Positions 17,169 to 26,340 of a stretch of 64,000 bases of DNA are shown piece after piece. Source of the stretch: Paracoccaceae bacterium (lineage in GTDB: Bacteria > Pseudomonadota > Alphaproteobacteria > Rhodobacterales > Rhodobacteraceae); the NCBI GenBank assembly GCA_030750975.1, contig JASMHC010000010.1, positions 1 through 64,000 of the forward strand. Direction: 5' to 3'. The first letter of the stretch is position 1; each line of letters begins with the position of its first letter. The translations under genes were made by a program, and so were the position numbers. The notes under the pieces were generated by a model that saw nothing but the letters and a program-made list of their open reading frames with translations, was not told the DNA's origin and made no database searches.

Positions 17169-18029
17169 ATGAGCGACCAAAACAAAGATCAGGTCGGCAC
17201 AACAGGCCACAAGTGGGACGAAGACCTTGAGGAATATAACAATCCTCTGCCGAAATGGTGGGTCTGGGTGTTCTACATCACGATCATCTGGGGGATCGGA
17301 TATACGATCGCCTATCCGGCATGGCCGATGATCGAACGCGCAACCCCCGGTTTGCTGGGGTATTCGAGCCGCGCAGAGGTTGCCGCCGATATCGCAGCGG
17401 TTGACGCGGCCAACGCGCCGATCAACGCCAGGCTGGAAGCCACCGAGTTGACCGAGATTGAAGCAGACGCCGATCTCAACACCTATGCCAACAACGCTGG
17501 CCGGGCCGTGTTCCAGACGTTCTGTGCCCAGTGTCACGGCTCTGGTGCGCAAGGTGCCAAAGGCTATCCCAACCTGCTTGATGATGACTGGCTTTGGGGC
17601 GGTGATATCGCCGCGATCCACGAAACCGTGTCTTACGGTATCCGCAACGATCAGTCGGACATGGCCCGGTATTCGGAAATGCCGGCCTTCGGGGAAATCC
17701 TTGAAGAGGACGAGATCGATCAGGTGGTCAACTATGTGCTGGCCCTGTCGGGTCAGGCGCCGAACGACGCCACATTGGTCGATGCCGGGGAAGAGGTCTA
17801 TCTGAGCAGCTGTGCCGCCTGTCATGCCGATGACGGCAGCGGTGACACCGATCAGGGGGCACCGAACCTGGCAGATGCGATCTGGCTTTACGGCGGAGAT
17901 TACGACACCGTTAAGGCGACCGTGACCAACAGCCGCTACGGGGTGATGCCCGCTTGGGACACCCGCCTGAGCGAAGCGGAAATCCGCGCCGTTGCGGCCT
18001 ATGTCCACCAATTGGGTGGCGGCCAGTAA
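17169..18029 (+). CDS. ccoP: cbb3 oxidase diheme subunit III, CcoP
   Basis: Diheme cytochrome c that accepts electrons from soluble or membrane-anchored cytochromes such as CycM. 286 aa; cytoplasmic N-terminus with GHKWDEDLEEYNNPLPKWW, the CcoP hallmark, one membrane helix (~30-50), and two heme domains with CAQCH (119-123) and CAACH (215-219). The distal methionines are probably those in SEMPAFG and GVMPAW. Begins three bases after ccoQ with an AAGGAGGCG ribosome site. Last gene of the operon; a strong terminator follows. Confidence 0.97.
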   Translation: MSDQNKDQVGTTGHKWDEDLEEYNNPLPKWWVWVFYITIIWGIGYTIAYPAWPMIERATPGLLGYSSRAEVAADIAAVDAANAPINARLEATELTEIEADADLNTYANNAGRAVFQTFCAQCHGSGAQGAKGYPNLLDDDWLWGGDIAAIHETVSYGIRNDQSDMARYSEMPAFGEILEEDEIDQVVNYVLALSGQAPNDATLVDAGEEVYLSSCAACHADDGSGDTDQGAPNLADAIWLYGGDYDTVKATVTNSRYGVMPAWDTRLSEAEIRAVAAYVHQLGGGQ

Positions 18030-18074
18030 TGGCCTGAAAAGAACACCCCGGCCGAGAAATCAGCCGGGGCTCTG

Positions 18075-18132
18075 GCGTCGGTATCCTGTCCTGTTCGCGC
18101 GTTTCCTGGGATACCGACGCTTTTTTTCTTTT
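18075..18132 (+). terminator. Rho-independent terminator of ccoNOQP
   Basis: Perfect 12-bp stem GCGTCGGTATCC / GGATACCGACGC with a 22-nt loop, followed immediately by TTTTTTTCTTTT. A smaller GC hairpin (CCCCGGC / GCCGGGG, 18046-18069) precedes it. Together they separate ccoNOQP from ccoGHIS. Confidence 0.93.
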
Positions 18133-18243
18133 CCACAAAAACAGAAATTCGTGGATGACGAAGGGTCGTTGATATTAATCCGTTTCGATATGGTGTTAAG
18201 ACACGGGCGCTGCGGCGAAACAGGCGAAACCTGCTGAGGTTTT

Positions 18244-18294
18244 GCGCGTTTCAATTACAATTCGTGCCTTAAATTCACCTTCAAACGCTTTAGG
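18244..18294 (+). repeat. Dispersed ~50-bp palindromic repeat, copy 3
   Basis: Aligns without gaps to the copies at 35727 and 43758: GCGCGTTTCAAT at the left end, a CGTGCC in the middle, and CAAACGCTTTAGG at the right end. It lies in the ccoP-ccoG gap (18030-18389), between the terminator and the second FNR-type box. Confidence 0.65.
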
Positions 18295-18313
18295 TGTAAG
18301 TAGAATGTTGTTT

Positions 18314-18327
18314 TTGACCCAAGTCAA
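18314..18327 (+). promoter_or_regulatory. FNR-type box upstream of ccoGHIS
   Basis: TTGACCCAAGTCAA is a fully symmetric TTGAC-N4-GTCAA variant of the FNR consensus, centred 69 bases before the ccoG GTG. At -41.5 it would set the transcript start near 18362. It supports separate FnrL control of the oxidase assembly operon. Confidence 0.75.
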
Positions 18328-18389
18328 TGCGGCCCTCAGCCTGGCCTGAAAAAACCCAACCATCCAATGCCACTCACCGGAGAGAATCA

Positions 18390-19823
18390 GTGAGCAACCC
18401 AGACGCCCCCGAAAGCCTTTACGCCGCACGCGAGCCGATTTTTCCGCGCCGCGTCACCGGTTGGTTTCGCAATTTCAAATGGGTGCTGATGATCCTGATG
18501 TTGGGGATCTATTATCTGGTGCCCTGGATTCGCTGGGATCGCGGCCCGCAATTGCCCGATCAGGCCGTGCTGGTTGATCTGGCCAATCGCCGGTTCTTCT
18601 TCTTCTGGATCGAGATTTGGCCGCATGAATTCTATTTCATCGCCGGTCTTCTGATCATGGCCGGGCTTGGCCTGTTTCTGTTTACCTCGGCGCTGGGGCG
18701 CGTGTGGTGCGGCTATGCCTGCCCGCAGACCGTGTGGACCGACCTGTATATTCTGGTGGAACGCTGGGTCGAAGGCGACCGCAACGCGCGCCTGCGCCTG
18801 CACCGCCAGAAAAAGCTGGATTTCCGCAAGGCGCGGCTGCGTGTCACCAAATGGGCCTTGTGGCTGCTGATCGGTCTTGCGACCGGCGGGGCTTGGGTCT
18901 TTTACTTCGCGGACGCGCCGACGCTGCTGGTGGATCTTGTGACCGGTAATGCCCATCCGGTGGCCTATACCACCGTGCTGGTGATGACCGGCACCACCTT
19001 CTTCTTTGGCGGCTTTGCACGGGAACAGATCTGCATCTACGCCTGCCCCTGGCCGCGCATTCAGGCCGCCATGATGGACGAAGACACGCTGACCATCGGC
19101 TACCGCGAATGGCGTGGTGAACCGCGCGGAAAGCACCGCAAGGGGGCGAATGCCGCGGAACTCGGCGATTGCATCGACTGTATGGCCTGCGTCAATGTCT
19201 GCCCGATGGGCATCGACATTCGCGACGGGCAGCAGATGGAATGCATCACCTGCGGTCTTTGTATCGACGCTTGCGACGACATGATGGAGAAAATCGGCAA
19301 ACCGCGTGGTCTGATCGACTATATGGCGCTGTCCGATGAGGCGAATGAACGGTCGGGGAATTCGGTCAAGCCGGTGATGCAGCATATCATGCGCCCGCGC
19401 ACCATCCTTTACACCGGCCTCTGGGCCTTGGTGGGCGTCGGCCTGCTTTTCGCGCTGTTCATCCGGTCCAGCATCGACGTCACCGTCGCGCCTGTGCGCA
19501 ATCCGACCTATGTCACCTTGTCCGATGGCTCGATCCGCAACACCTATGACGTGCGTATCCGCAATATGAACGGCGAAGACCGTCCGTTCCAGATCGGCCT
19601 GACCGGCGATCCGGCCTTCCGCATCATGCTCGAAGGCGAAGATGCCGATCTCGTGACCGTCGGCGCCGACGAGCTGAAGCTTCAGCGCGTCTATATCGTG
19701 GCCCCCCGAGCGTCAGAGCCAGCCGGGGCCGAACGGACCGGTGTGCGCATCTGGATCGAGGATACTCAGACCGGCGACCGCGCCTTCAAGGACACCATTT
19801 TCAATGGGAGAGCGAACCAATGA
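18390..19823 (+). CDS. ccoG: cbb3 oxidase assembly Cu(II) reductase CcoG (RdxB/FixG)
   Basis: Membrane polyferredoxin that reduces copper for oxidase assembly. A GTG start at 18390 preceded by GGAGAGAATCA gives MSNPDAPESLYAAREPIFPRRVTG; upstream ATG 18327 is inside the regulatory region. Membrane helices at ~30-50, ~80-100, ~160-180 and ~200; a CGYACPQTVW motif; cytoplasmic Cys clusters CIDCMACVNVCP and CITCGLCIDACD (two 4Fe-4S sites); C-terminal periplasmic Ig-like domain (from ~360). First gene of ccoGHIS; its stop overlaps ccoH as ATGA. Confidence 0.95.
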   Translation: MSNPDAPESLYAAREPIFPRRVTGWFRNFKWVLMILMLGIYYLVPWIRWDRGPQLPDQAVLVDLANRRFFFFWIEIWPHEFYFIAGLLIMAGLGLFLFTSALGRVWCGYACPQTVWTDLYILVERWVEGDRNARLRLHRQKKLDFRKARLRVTKWALWLLIGLATGGAWVFYFADAPTLLVDLVTGNAHPVAYTTVLVMTGTTFFFGGFAREQICIYACPWPRIQAAMMDEDTLTIGYREWRGEPRGKHRKGANAAELGDCIDCMACVNVCPMGIDIRDGQQMECITCGLCIDACDDMMEKIGKPRGLIDYMALSDEANERSGNSVKPVMQHIMRPRTILYTGLWALVGVGLLFALFIRSSIDVTVAPVRNPTYVTLSDGSIRNTYDVRIRNMNGEDRPFQIGLTGDPAFRIMLEGEDADLVTVGADELKLQRVYIVAPRASEPAGAERTGVRIWIEDTQTGDRAFKDTIFNGRANQ

Positions 19824-20278
19824 CAAAAGAATTCAAAATCACCGGATGGCACGTGCTGTTGGGCTTTGGCGGGGCCTTCGGGGTCATTATCGCGGTGAAT
19901 TTATATCTGGCCTATAACGCGGTTGCCACCTTTCCGGGGCTTGAAGTGCGCAACACTTATGTTGCCTCGCAGCAGTTCGATGCAAAGAAAAAGGCGCAGC
20001 TGGCGCTTGGCTGGACGGTCGAGGCGGATCACAAGGATGGCGTGCTAAGCCTGTCGATCACCGACGAAAACGGCCCGGTCAAGGTTCAGTCCCTGACCGC
20101 GACATTGGGGCGTGCCACGACCGTTGCCGAAGATATGACCCCTGATTTCACCTTCAACGGCACGACCTATGATGCGCCGGTTGATCTGCGCGACGGTAAT
20201 TGGAACATCCGCATGGTCGCGGTCGCACCGGACGGTACCCCGTTCGAGCAGCGCGTTGTGCTTTACGTATTCAAGTAG
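19820..20278 (+). CDS. ccoH: cbb3 oxidase assembly protein CcoH (RdxH/FixH)
   Basis: A 152-aa assembly factor with an N-terminal helix (GWHVLLGFGGAFGVIIAVNLYLAY, ~8-32) and a periplasmic beta-domain; YVASQQFD and LGWTVEAD are typical of FixH. Starts inside the ccoG stop (ATGA), so the two are coupled. Needed for maturation of the cbb3 complex, according to the family. Confidence 0.93.
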   Translation: MTKEFKITGWHVLLGFGGAFGVIIAVNLYLAYNAVATFPGLEVRNTYVASQQFDAKKKAQLALGWTVEADHKDGVLSLSITDENGPVKVQSLTATLGRATTVAEDMTPDFTFNGTTYDAPVDLRDGNWNIRMVAVAPDGTPFEQRVVLYVFK

Positions 20279-20284
20279 GGCCGG

Positions 20285-22471
20285 ATGACCGCGACATTCA
20301 CCCCTTCGGTTTCGGCCTGCCCGGCCTGTTCCGCCGCCCCCGCCGCGGAAGAACTGGCCGAACGCGCCCTGCCGGCCCAGGCGCGGATCGCGCTGTCGTT
20401 GCCGTCGGCCCATTGTGCCGCCTGTATCACGGCGGTCGAGGACGCGCTGATTGCGCATCCGGGCGTGAAAGAGGCGCGGGTGAACCTGACGCTGAAACGC
20501 GCGATGGTGGATGCCGACCCGGCTGTCACCGCGGCTGATCTGGTCGATGTGCTGGACGGCATCGGCTACGAGGCGCACGAGCTTGACGCCAGCGCGATCG
20601 CCGCCACCGCGACCGACAAGGCGGGCCGCGATCTGCTGATGCGCATGGCGGTTGCCGGTTTCGCCGCGATGAATGTCATGCTGTTGTCGATCTCGGTCTG
20701 GTCCGGGGCCGAAGCCGCCACCCGCGATATGTTCCACTGGATTTCGGCGGCCATCACCCTGCCGACCATCGCGTTTTCCGCCCAGCCGTTTTTCAAGAAC
20801 GCCTGGACCGCCCTGTCGAAGGGGCGGCTGAACATGGATGTGCCGATTTCGTTGGCCATTGGTCTGGCGCTGGTGACGTCGCTTTGGGAAACCTCCCTGT
20901 CGGGCGAATACGCCTATTTCGATGCGGCCATCGCGCTGACCTTCTTTTTGCTGACCGGCCGCTATCTGGATTACCGCACCCGCTCGATCGCCCGGTCCGC
21001 GGCGGAGGAACTGGCCGCGCTCGAGGTGCCGCGCGCGTTGAAGCTGGTCAATGGCGAACCGGTCGAAACCCCGATTGCCGAGCTTCAGGCGGGCGACCAC
21101 ATTCTGGTCAGACCCGGCGGCCGGATGCCGGTGGACGGGGAAATCATTGAGGGCCAGTCCGAGATTGACCGCTCGCTGCTGACCGGAGAAACCCTGCCGG
21201 TCTTTGCCGATCAGGGCCTTCAGGTCAGCACGGGCGAGATCAACCTGACCGGTCCGCTGACCATCCGCGCCACGGCGGTGGGTGAACAAAGCAGTCTTTA
21301 CCGGATGGCCGAACTGGTGGCCGTCGCGGAAAGCGGGCGCAATCTTTACACCTCGCTCGCGGATAGTGCGGCCAAGCTTTACGCGCCCGGTGTTCACATC
21401 CTTGCGGCGCTCAGCTTTGTCGGCTGGTATATCTATTCCGGCGACGTGCGCACCGCGCTGAATATCGCGGCGGCGGTTCTGATCATCACCTGCCCTTGCG
21501 CCCTGGGTCTGGCCGTTCCGGCCGTCACCACCGCCGCCTCGGGCCGGTTGTTCAAAAAGGGCATGCTGATCAAGCATGCCACCGCTCTCGAACGTCTGGC
21601 CGAGGTGGATACGGTTGTATTCGACAAAACCGGAACGCTGACCGCCGGTGCGCCTGTTTTGCTTGATGTCTCTGACCATGACAGTCAGGTCCTGTCGGTG
21701 GCCATGGCTCTGGCTTTGGCCTCGGGGCATCCGCTGGCGCAATCTCTGGTCAAAGCCGCCACGCAAAGCGGGGCAAAGCCCGCACAGGTGGAAGCGTTGA
21801 AAGAGGTGCCGGGCTTTGGCACCGAAGGCCAGTGGAACGGCACCCGCGTCCGTTTGGGACGGGCCGCCTGGGTCGGGGCCAAACCCCTGTCGACAACCGC
21901 CACATATCTGCAAATCGGCGACGCAGCCCCCGTGGCCTTCCGCTTTGTGGATGCGTTGCGCCCCGGTGCGGCGCAAACCGTCGCCGCGCTCAAGGCAGCG
22001 GGCAAAGAGGTTCTTCTTGTGTCGGGCGACACCGCCCCCGCGGTTGAAACGCTGGCCGATCAACTGGGCATTGACCGCTGGACCGCCGAGGCGCTGCCCG
22101 AAGACAAGGTCAACCGCATTCAAGAGCTTGCGGGCCAAGGCAAGCATGTGCTGATGGTCGGCGACGGGTTGAACGATACGGCGGCACTGGCGGCAGCTCA
22201 TGTGTCGATCTCGCCTGCAAGCGCATTGGACGCGGCCCGAGTGGCGGCGGATATCGTCCTTTTGGGCAATGATCTGGATCCCATCGCCGACGCGGTTTCA
22301 ACCGCCAAATCGGCCACCAGACGGATCCGCGAGAATTTCCGGATCGCGACGGTCTATAATGTGATCGCCGTGCCGATCGCGGTCATTGGTCTGGCAACAC
22401 CGCTGGTTGCCGCATTGGCGATGTCGGCCAGTTCGATTACAGTGTCCCTGAACGCATTGCGCCTGAGGTAA
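20285..22471 (+). CDS. ccoI: Copper-exporting P1B-type ATPase CcoI (RdxI/FixI) for oxidase copper delivery
   Basis: Moves Cu across the inner membrane for insertion into cbb3 oxidase. 728 aa. N-terminal metal-binding domain with HCAAC (~residues 40), preceded by a short cysteine-bearing stretch (CPACSAAP, typical of FixI), then the membrane domain, actuator motif TGE (LLTGETLPV), CPCAL transport site (ITCPCALGLAVP), phosphorylation site DKTGTLT, ATP-binding SGHPLA, and GDGLNDTAAL. All catalytic motifs are intact. Third gene of ccoGHIS, six bases after ccoH. Confidence 0.96.
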   Translation: MTATFTPSVSACPACSAAPAAEELAERALPAQARIALSLPSAHCAACITAVEDALIAHPGVKEARVNLTLKRAMVDADPAVTAADLVDVLDGIGYEAHELDASAIAATATDKAGRDLLMRMAVAGFAAMNVMLLSISVWSGAEAATRDMFHWISAAITLPTIAFSAQPFFKNAWTALSKGRLNMDVPISLAIGLALVTSLWETSLSGEYAYFDAAIALTFFLLTGRYLDYRTRSIARSAAEELAALEVPRALKLVNGEPVETPIAELQAGDHILVRPGGRMPVDGEIIEGQSEIDRSLLTGETLPVFADQGLQVSTGEINLTGPLTIRATAVGEQSSLYRMAELVAVAESGRNLYTSLADSAAKLYAPGVHILAALSFVGWYIYSGDVRTALNIAAAVLIITCPCALGLAVPAVTTAASGRLFKKGMLIKHATALERLAEVDTVVFDKTGTLTAGAPVLLDVSDHDSQVLSVAMALALASGHPLAQSLVKAATQSGAKPAQVEALKEVPGFGTEGQWNGTRVRLGRAAWVGAKPLSTTATYLQIGDAAPVAFRFVDALRPGAAQTVAALKAAGKEVLLVSGDTAPAVETLADQLGIDRWTAEALPEDKVNRIQELAGQGKHVLMVGDGLNDTAALAAAHVSISPASALDAARVAADIVLLGNDLDPIADAVSTAKSATRRIRENFRIATVYNVIAVPIAVIGLATPLVAALAMSASSITVSLNALRLR

Positions 22472-22474
22472 TCC

Positions 22475-22633
22475 ATGGAAGCCCTGATCATCCTGATCCC
22501 GATTTCCCTTTTGTTGGGCGGCCTGGGCCTGTTGGGCTTTTTCTACACGATCCGTTCGAACCAGTATGACGATCCCGATGGCAACAGCCAGCGCATCCTC
22601 AGCGGGCAGTATGACGACAACCCGAAAGAGTGA
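22475..22633 (+). CDS. ccoS: cbb3 oxidase maturation protein CcoS (RdxS/FixS)
   Basis: A 52-aa single-span protein: MEALIILIPISLLLGGLGLLG as the membrane helix, then FFYTIRSNQYDDPDGNSQRIL, an almost invariant CcoS sequence. It starts three bases after the ccoI stop. Required for cofactor insertion into CcoN. It closes ccoGHIS and is convergent with the next gene only nine bases away. Confidence 0.93.
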   Translation: MEALIILIPISLLLGGLGLLGFFYTIRSNQYDDPDGNSQRILSGQYDDNPKE

Positions 22634-22642
22634 TCCGGCGCT

Positions 22643-24064
22643 CTAAGTCGGAGGCCCGATCACGTCGCAGCCGACCTGACGGGCCGCCAGCCGTCGGCAG
22701 GCAAGCCCGGCCAGTTCCTGGTTCATGCCAAGGAAATTCGCCTCATACCCCCGCGCCGATGACTGGACCTTTCGCAAGGTGCCATCCAGCGTGCTCATCT
22801 CGGCCAGGGCTGTTTTCAGCAGGGCTTTCTCGGCGTGATAGCGCGTGGGATAATTGCCCAGCGATATCCCCCAAAGCCGGTCGCCTGCTGTAGAGACACG
22901 GGTGACAACCTCGGGTCCTCTGTCCTCTTCGGGCAGGGGGATGGCGGGCAGGGCGGCCAGATAGATCGGCGGCTCTTCTTTGACCGGTTCGGTTTGCGGA
23001 CGCAGGCTGGGGACCGGAACGCTTGTAAGGGCGGCGGTTTGCACGCGCGTCTGTTCCGGTGCCGCCTGCGCGGCCGCAACCGCCGCAGCGATCGAGATCG
23101 TATCGGCCCCGCCGGTGGCAGGGCGCAATTGCGGATAGGGGCTTTTGCGCACGGCTGTAACCGCGCGGATCGTGCGTCCTGCGGTTTGCGTCGGGTTGTA
23201 ATTCGGCTTGCGCGGGGCGCGGAAGGTCACATTGGTCGGCGCCCGCTGGAACCCCATATCCAGCAACTCCGCCACGCGGGCGTTTCGGGTGGCGCTCGAG
23301 CGGCCGCCAAATACCGTGGCGATGATCCGTTCGTTGCCGCGTTTTGCCGACGCCACAAGGTTGAAACCCGCCGCCCTTGTATATCCCGTCTTGATCCCGT
23401 CCGCGCCGCGATAATCGGCCAGCAGGCGGCGGTTGGTGTTGTTGACGGTCTTGATCCCCGCATTCGTCGATGTGCGCGAGAACAGGTTGTAGTAATCGGG
23501 ATAGTTATAAAGCAGGCTGCGGCCCAGCACGGTCATGTCCCGTGCGGTGCTGACATGGCCAACCTCGGTCAGACCATGGGCGTTCTTGAAGTTTGAATTT
23601 GTCATCCCCAGCGCTTTTGCCGTGCGGTTCATCCGACGGGCAAAGGCCGCTTCCGAGCCGGATATCGCTTCGGCCATGGCAGTGGCCGCGTCATTGGCCG
23701 ACCGGACAGCCGCGGCCCGGATCAGATAGCGCAGGCGGATTTTCTGGCCCGCGCGCAATCCCAGTTTGGACGGCGGTTCGGCCGCTGCCTTGCGCGAGAC
23801 GGTGACATAATCATCCAGCTTGATTTCGCCGTTTTCAATCGCTTCGAAGACCACGTAAAGCGTCATCATCTTGGTCAGCGAAGCCGGGTGCAGCGGCGTA
23901 TTGGCATTGCGCGAATGCAAAACCTCGCCCGTGCGGGCATCCATCACCATGGCGGCATAGGGGGCGGCAAAGGCCATTGCGGGCAGCAAAAAAACCACCG
24001 CCAAAAGCGCCACGAGTCCGCGAAGGACCGCAATAAGATTGCGAGAACTGCTAATCACATTCAT
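22643..24064 (-). CDS. D-alanyl-D-alanine carboxypeptidase (DacC/PBP5-6 type) with SPOR domain
   Basis: Periplasmic peptidoglycan-trimming enzyme (class A low-molecular-weight PBP). The ATG at 24064 follows GAGGCAG; in-frame ATG 24073 is an alternative. Signal peptide to ~33 (PAMAFAA). Catalytic triad motifs: SLTK (62-65), SAN (122-124), and KTG in DGIKTGYT. After ~290 a proline/alanine-rich linker leads to a C-terminal SPOR-like domain (TAGDRLWGISLGNYPTRYHAEKALLKTALAEM...) that would target septal peptidoglycan. 473 aa. Such carboxypeptidase-SPOR fusions are frequent in Alphaproteobacteria. Confidence 0.93.
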   Translation of the reverse strand: MNVISSSRNLIAVLRGLVALLAVVFLLPAMAFAAPYAAMVMDARTGEVLHSRNANTPLHPASLTKMMTLYVVFEAIENGEIKLDDYVTVSRKAAAEPPSKLGLRAGQKIRLRYLIRAAAVRSANDAATAMAEAISGSEAAFARRMNRTAKALGMTNSNFKNAHGLTEVGHVSTARDMTVLGRSLLYNYPDYYNLFSRTSTNAGIKTVNNTNRRLLADYRGADGIKTGYTRAAGFNLVASAKRGNERIIATVFGGRSSATRNARVAELLDMGFQRAPTNVTFRAPRKPNYNPTQTAGRTIRAVTAVRKSPYPQLRPATGGADTISIAAAVAAAQAAPEQTRVQTAALTSVPVPSLRPQTEPVKEEPPIYLAALPAIPLPEEDRGPEVVTRVSTAGDRLWGISLGNYPTRYHAEKALLKTALAEMSTLDGTLRKVQSSARGYEANFLGMNQELAGLACRRLAARQVGCDVIGPPT

Positions 24065-24192
24065 CTGCCTCATCGACGCCGGATTGTTTCCGATCTGTCT
24101 GCTTGGCCCGAAGCTAGCACAGGGTGATTCGCCGATAAAGTCACAATTTCCGTAAGTTGCGGGAAAATGCCGGTTTGATTTCACCGCCCGGA

Positions 24193-24897
24193 TTAGAATT
24201 CCAATTGCCTGACCAATTCCGGCAGGGCCTGCAATGAGGGCAGCGCCCGAAACCTTTGGTGGGTCTGCGGCGCTTCGGCATGCTCTAAAGCCCAGGTCAG
24301 ATCATGGGGCACATGGACGCCCCAGCCGCCGATTTCCAGCACCGGCAGCACGTCGGATTTCAGGGAATTGCCGACCATCATGCTGGTCTCGGGCGATTGG
24401 CGGAAGCTTTGGAAAATACGGGCATAGACGGCAGGGGTTTTCTCGCTGACGATCTCGACCCTGTCGAACATCTCGCCCAGACCCGATTGCGCCAGCTTGC
24501 GTTCCTGATCCAGCAAATCGCCCTTGGTGATCAGCACGATCGTGAAGGTTTCGGACAATTCGCCGATCACATCCCGTGCCCCGGGCAGCAATTCGATCGG
24601 GTGGGCCAGCATGTCCTGACCAACCGCCAGCAATTCCGATATCACCTCGGCCGGCACTTTTTGTGCCGTCACCTCAATCGCCGTTTCGATCATCGACAGC
24701 ATAAAGCCTTTCACGCCATAGCCGTAATGCCCCAGATTGCGCCGCTCGGCGGCCAGCAGACGGTCGCTTAGATGGTCGGGATCGGAATAGGGGGCCAGCA
24801 GATCGCGGAACCGGCTTTGGCTGATCTGGAAATACCGCTCGTTATGCCAAAGCGTGTCATCGGCGTCGAAGGCTATTGTGGCTTTGTTGCGCGACAT
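24193..24897 (-). CDS. HAD-superfamily hydrolase
   Basis: A 234-aa cytoplasmic phosphatase-like protein. The ATG at 24897 follows AGGAAGG. HAD motifs: DADDTLW (motif I, nucleophile and acid Asp), TKGD (motif II Thr, in ITKGDLLDQ), a lysine in EIVSEKTPAVY (motif III), and GNSLKSDVLP (motif IV acidic). The cap insertion between motifs I and II is all-helical (subfamily I, YjjG-like). Substrate unknown; perhaps a nucleotide or small phosphate ester. It is transcribed divergently from clpS with 108 bp between them. Confidence 0.87.
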   Translation of the reverse strand: MSRNKATIAFDADDTLWHNERYFQISQSRFRDLLAPYSDPDHLSDRLLAAERRNLGHYGYGVKGFMLSMIETAIEVTAQKVPAEVISELLAVGQDMLAHPIELLPGARDVIGELSETFTIVLITKGDLLDQERKLAQSGLGEMFDRVEIVSEKTPAVYARIFQSFRQSPETSMMVGNSLKSDVLPVLEIGGWGVHVPHDLTWALEHAEAPQTHQRFRALPSLQALPELVRQLEF

Positions 24898-25005
24898 TGA
24901 AATCCTTCCTGCATTGGCTCTTTTCTGTTGCCCCTGCATGGCTATATATCCATGAGGACGCATTTGCCGTAAATTGGAATCTCTTCAGGCGCGTAACGGA
25001 ATAGA

Positions 25006-25323
25006 ATGTCAGACAAGTTCGAAGACGACACGGACGGCTCGGTCGCGGTTCAGACCAAGCCAAAAACCAAGCGGCCTCCGCTTTACAAGGTGATGTTGTT
25101 GAACGACGACTACACCCCGATGGAATTTGTCGTGCATGTGTTAGAGCGGTTTTTCGGCATGAACCATTCGCAAGCGTTTGAAATCATGCTGACCGTGCAC
25201 AAAAAGGGCCTGGCCGTTGTCGGCGTGTTCAGCCACGAGATTGCCGAGACCAAAGTGTCTCAGGTGATGGAGTTTGCCCAGCGTCACCAACACCCGCTGC
25301 AATGCACGATGGAAAAGGAATAG
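25006..25323 (+). CDS. clpS: ATP-dependent Clp protease adaptor ClpS
   Basis: Delivers N-degron substrates to ClpAP. 105 aa with a disordered start and the ClpS fold from ~27: [25 protein letters not shown] (the N-degron-binding NDDYT loop and Met), and the [11 protein letters not shown] and EIAETKV motifs. All signature residues are present. Here clpS is followed not by clpA but by an RsmC-like methyltransferase gene 24 bases downstream. A short hairpin (AGACCG / CGGTCT) lies between them. Confidence 0.96.
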   Translation: MSDKFEDDTDGSVAVQTKPKTKRPPLYKVMLLNDDYTPMEFVVHVLERFFGMNHSQAFEIMLTVHKKGLAVVGVFSHEIAETKVSQVMEFAQRHQHPLQCTMEKE

Positions 25324-25347
25324 ACCGCCCGCCGGTCTGCGTTTCGG

Positions 25348-26322
25348 ATGTTAAGCCCGCGTCTTACCCTTGCTGTTGAAAGCAACGCGCTTGCCATACC
25401 GGAAGGGCGGATCGCGGTGTTTGGCGCCCGCGCAGGGCAGGACCTGTCTGTGTTTCCGAAAGACCGGACGCAACTGATACAGGGGCTTTTCCCCGATCAT
25501 CAGGCGCTGAAGCGGCAGGGCTGGACGGTTGTTCTGGCGGCGCAGGGGCCGGTGGACATGGCGGTGGTCTTTCTGCCACGCGCAAAGGTGCAGGCGCGCG
25601 ATATGCTGGCGCAAGCCGCAGCACTCTGTCCGCAAGGCACGATTGTCGTGGACGGACATAAGACCGACGGCATCGATTCGGTTCTCAAAGAGGTGAAAAA
25701 GCGCGTCACCCTTGCGGGCAGTTTCTCGAAGGCGCATGGCAGGCTGTTCTGGTTTGCGTCATGTGATTTTTCCGACTGGCGCAAAGGACTGGCCGAAAAC
25801 GCCGACGGTTTTGTCACCGCGCCCGGCGTGTTTTCAGCCGACGGGATCGATCCGGCATCGCGGTTGCTGGCGGAAACCCTGCCGGACAAGATCAAAGGCC
25901 GCGTGGCGGATTTCGGGGCGGGCTGGGGATACCTGTCCGCCAGGCTTCAGGACCGCGCGGCAATTTCCGAATTGCACCTGATCGAGGCCGATCACACAGC
26001 GCTTGAATGTGCCCGCCGCAATGTCACATCCGATAAGGCCCGCTTCCACTGGGCGGACGCGACCGAATTTCGTCTGCCGGACCGCGCGGATGTCATCGTG
26101 ATGAATCCACCATTTCACAGCGACCGGAAAGCCGACCCAGAGTTGGGCCGGCGGTTTATTGCCTCGGCCAGACAAAATCTCAAACTGTCCGGGCAGCTTT
26201 TTCTGGTCGCCAACCGGCATTTGCCGTATGAACGCATCCTGTCTGACCTCTTCGCCGTGGTGAAAGAGGGGCCGGGAACCGGGCCGTTCAAGACATTCAC
26301 GGCGATCAAGCCGCGCCGCTGA
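25348..26322 (+). CDS. RsmC-like class I SAM methyltransferase (rRNA guanine-N2 type)
   Basis: A 324-aa protein with a degenerate N-terminal domain (~1-165) and a C-terminal Rossmann methyltransferase domain. SAM site VADFGAGWGYLSARL (~180-194), acidic loop LIEAD, and the catalytic NPPFH motif typical of m2G methylases acting on 16S/23S rRNA (RsmC, RlmG). Two-domain layout and length match RsmC (16S G1207). The exact target base cannot be fixed. It lies between clpS and an SDR gene and may be co-transcribed with both. Confidence 0.85.
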   Translation: MLSPRLTLAVESNALAIPEGRIAVFGARAGQDLSVFPKDRTQLIQGLFPDHQALKRQGWTVVLAAQGPVDMAVVFLPRAKVQARDMLAQAAALCPQGTIVVDGHKTDGIDSVLKEVKKRVTLAGSFSKAHGRLFWFASCDFSDWRKGLAENADGFVTAPGVFSADGIDPASRLLAETLPDKIKGRVADFGAGWGYLSARLQDRAAISELHLIEADHTALECARRNVTSDKARFHWADATEFRLPDRADVIVMNPPFHSDRKADPELGRRFIASARQNLKLSGQLFLVANRHLPYERILSDLFAVVKEGPGTGPFKTFTAIKPRR

Positions 26323-26340
26323 CAGAGAGAGGGAGATCTC

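Noticed and set aside
20045-22201. 718-codon open frame antisense to ccoH/ccoI
   Set aside because: No ribosome site or motifs; the sense frame holds every P-type ATPase motif.
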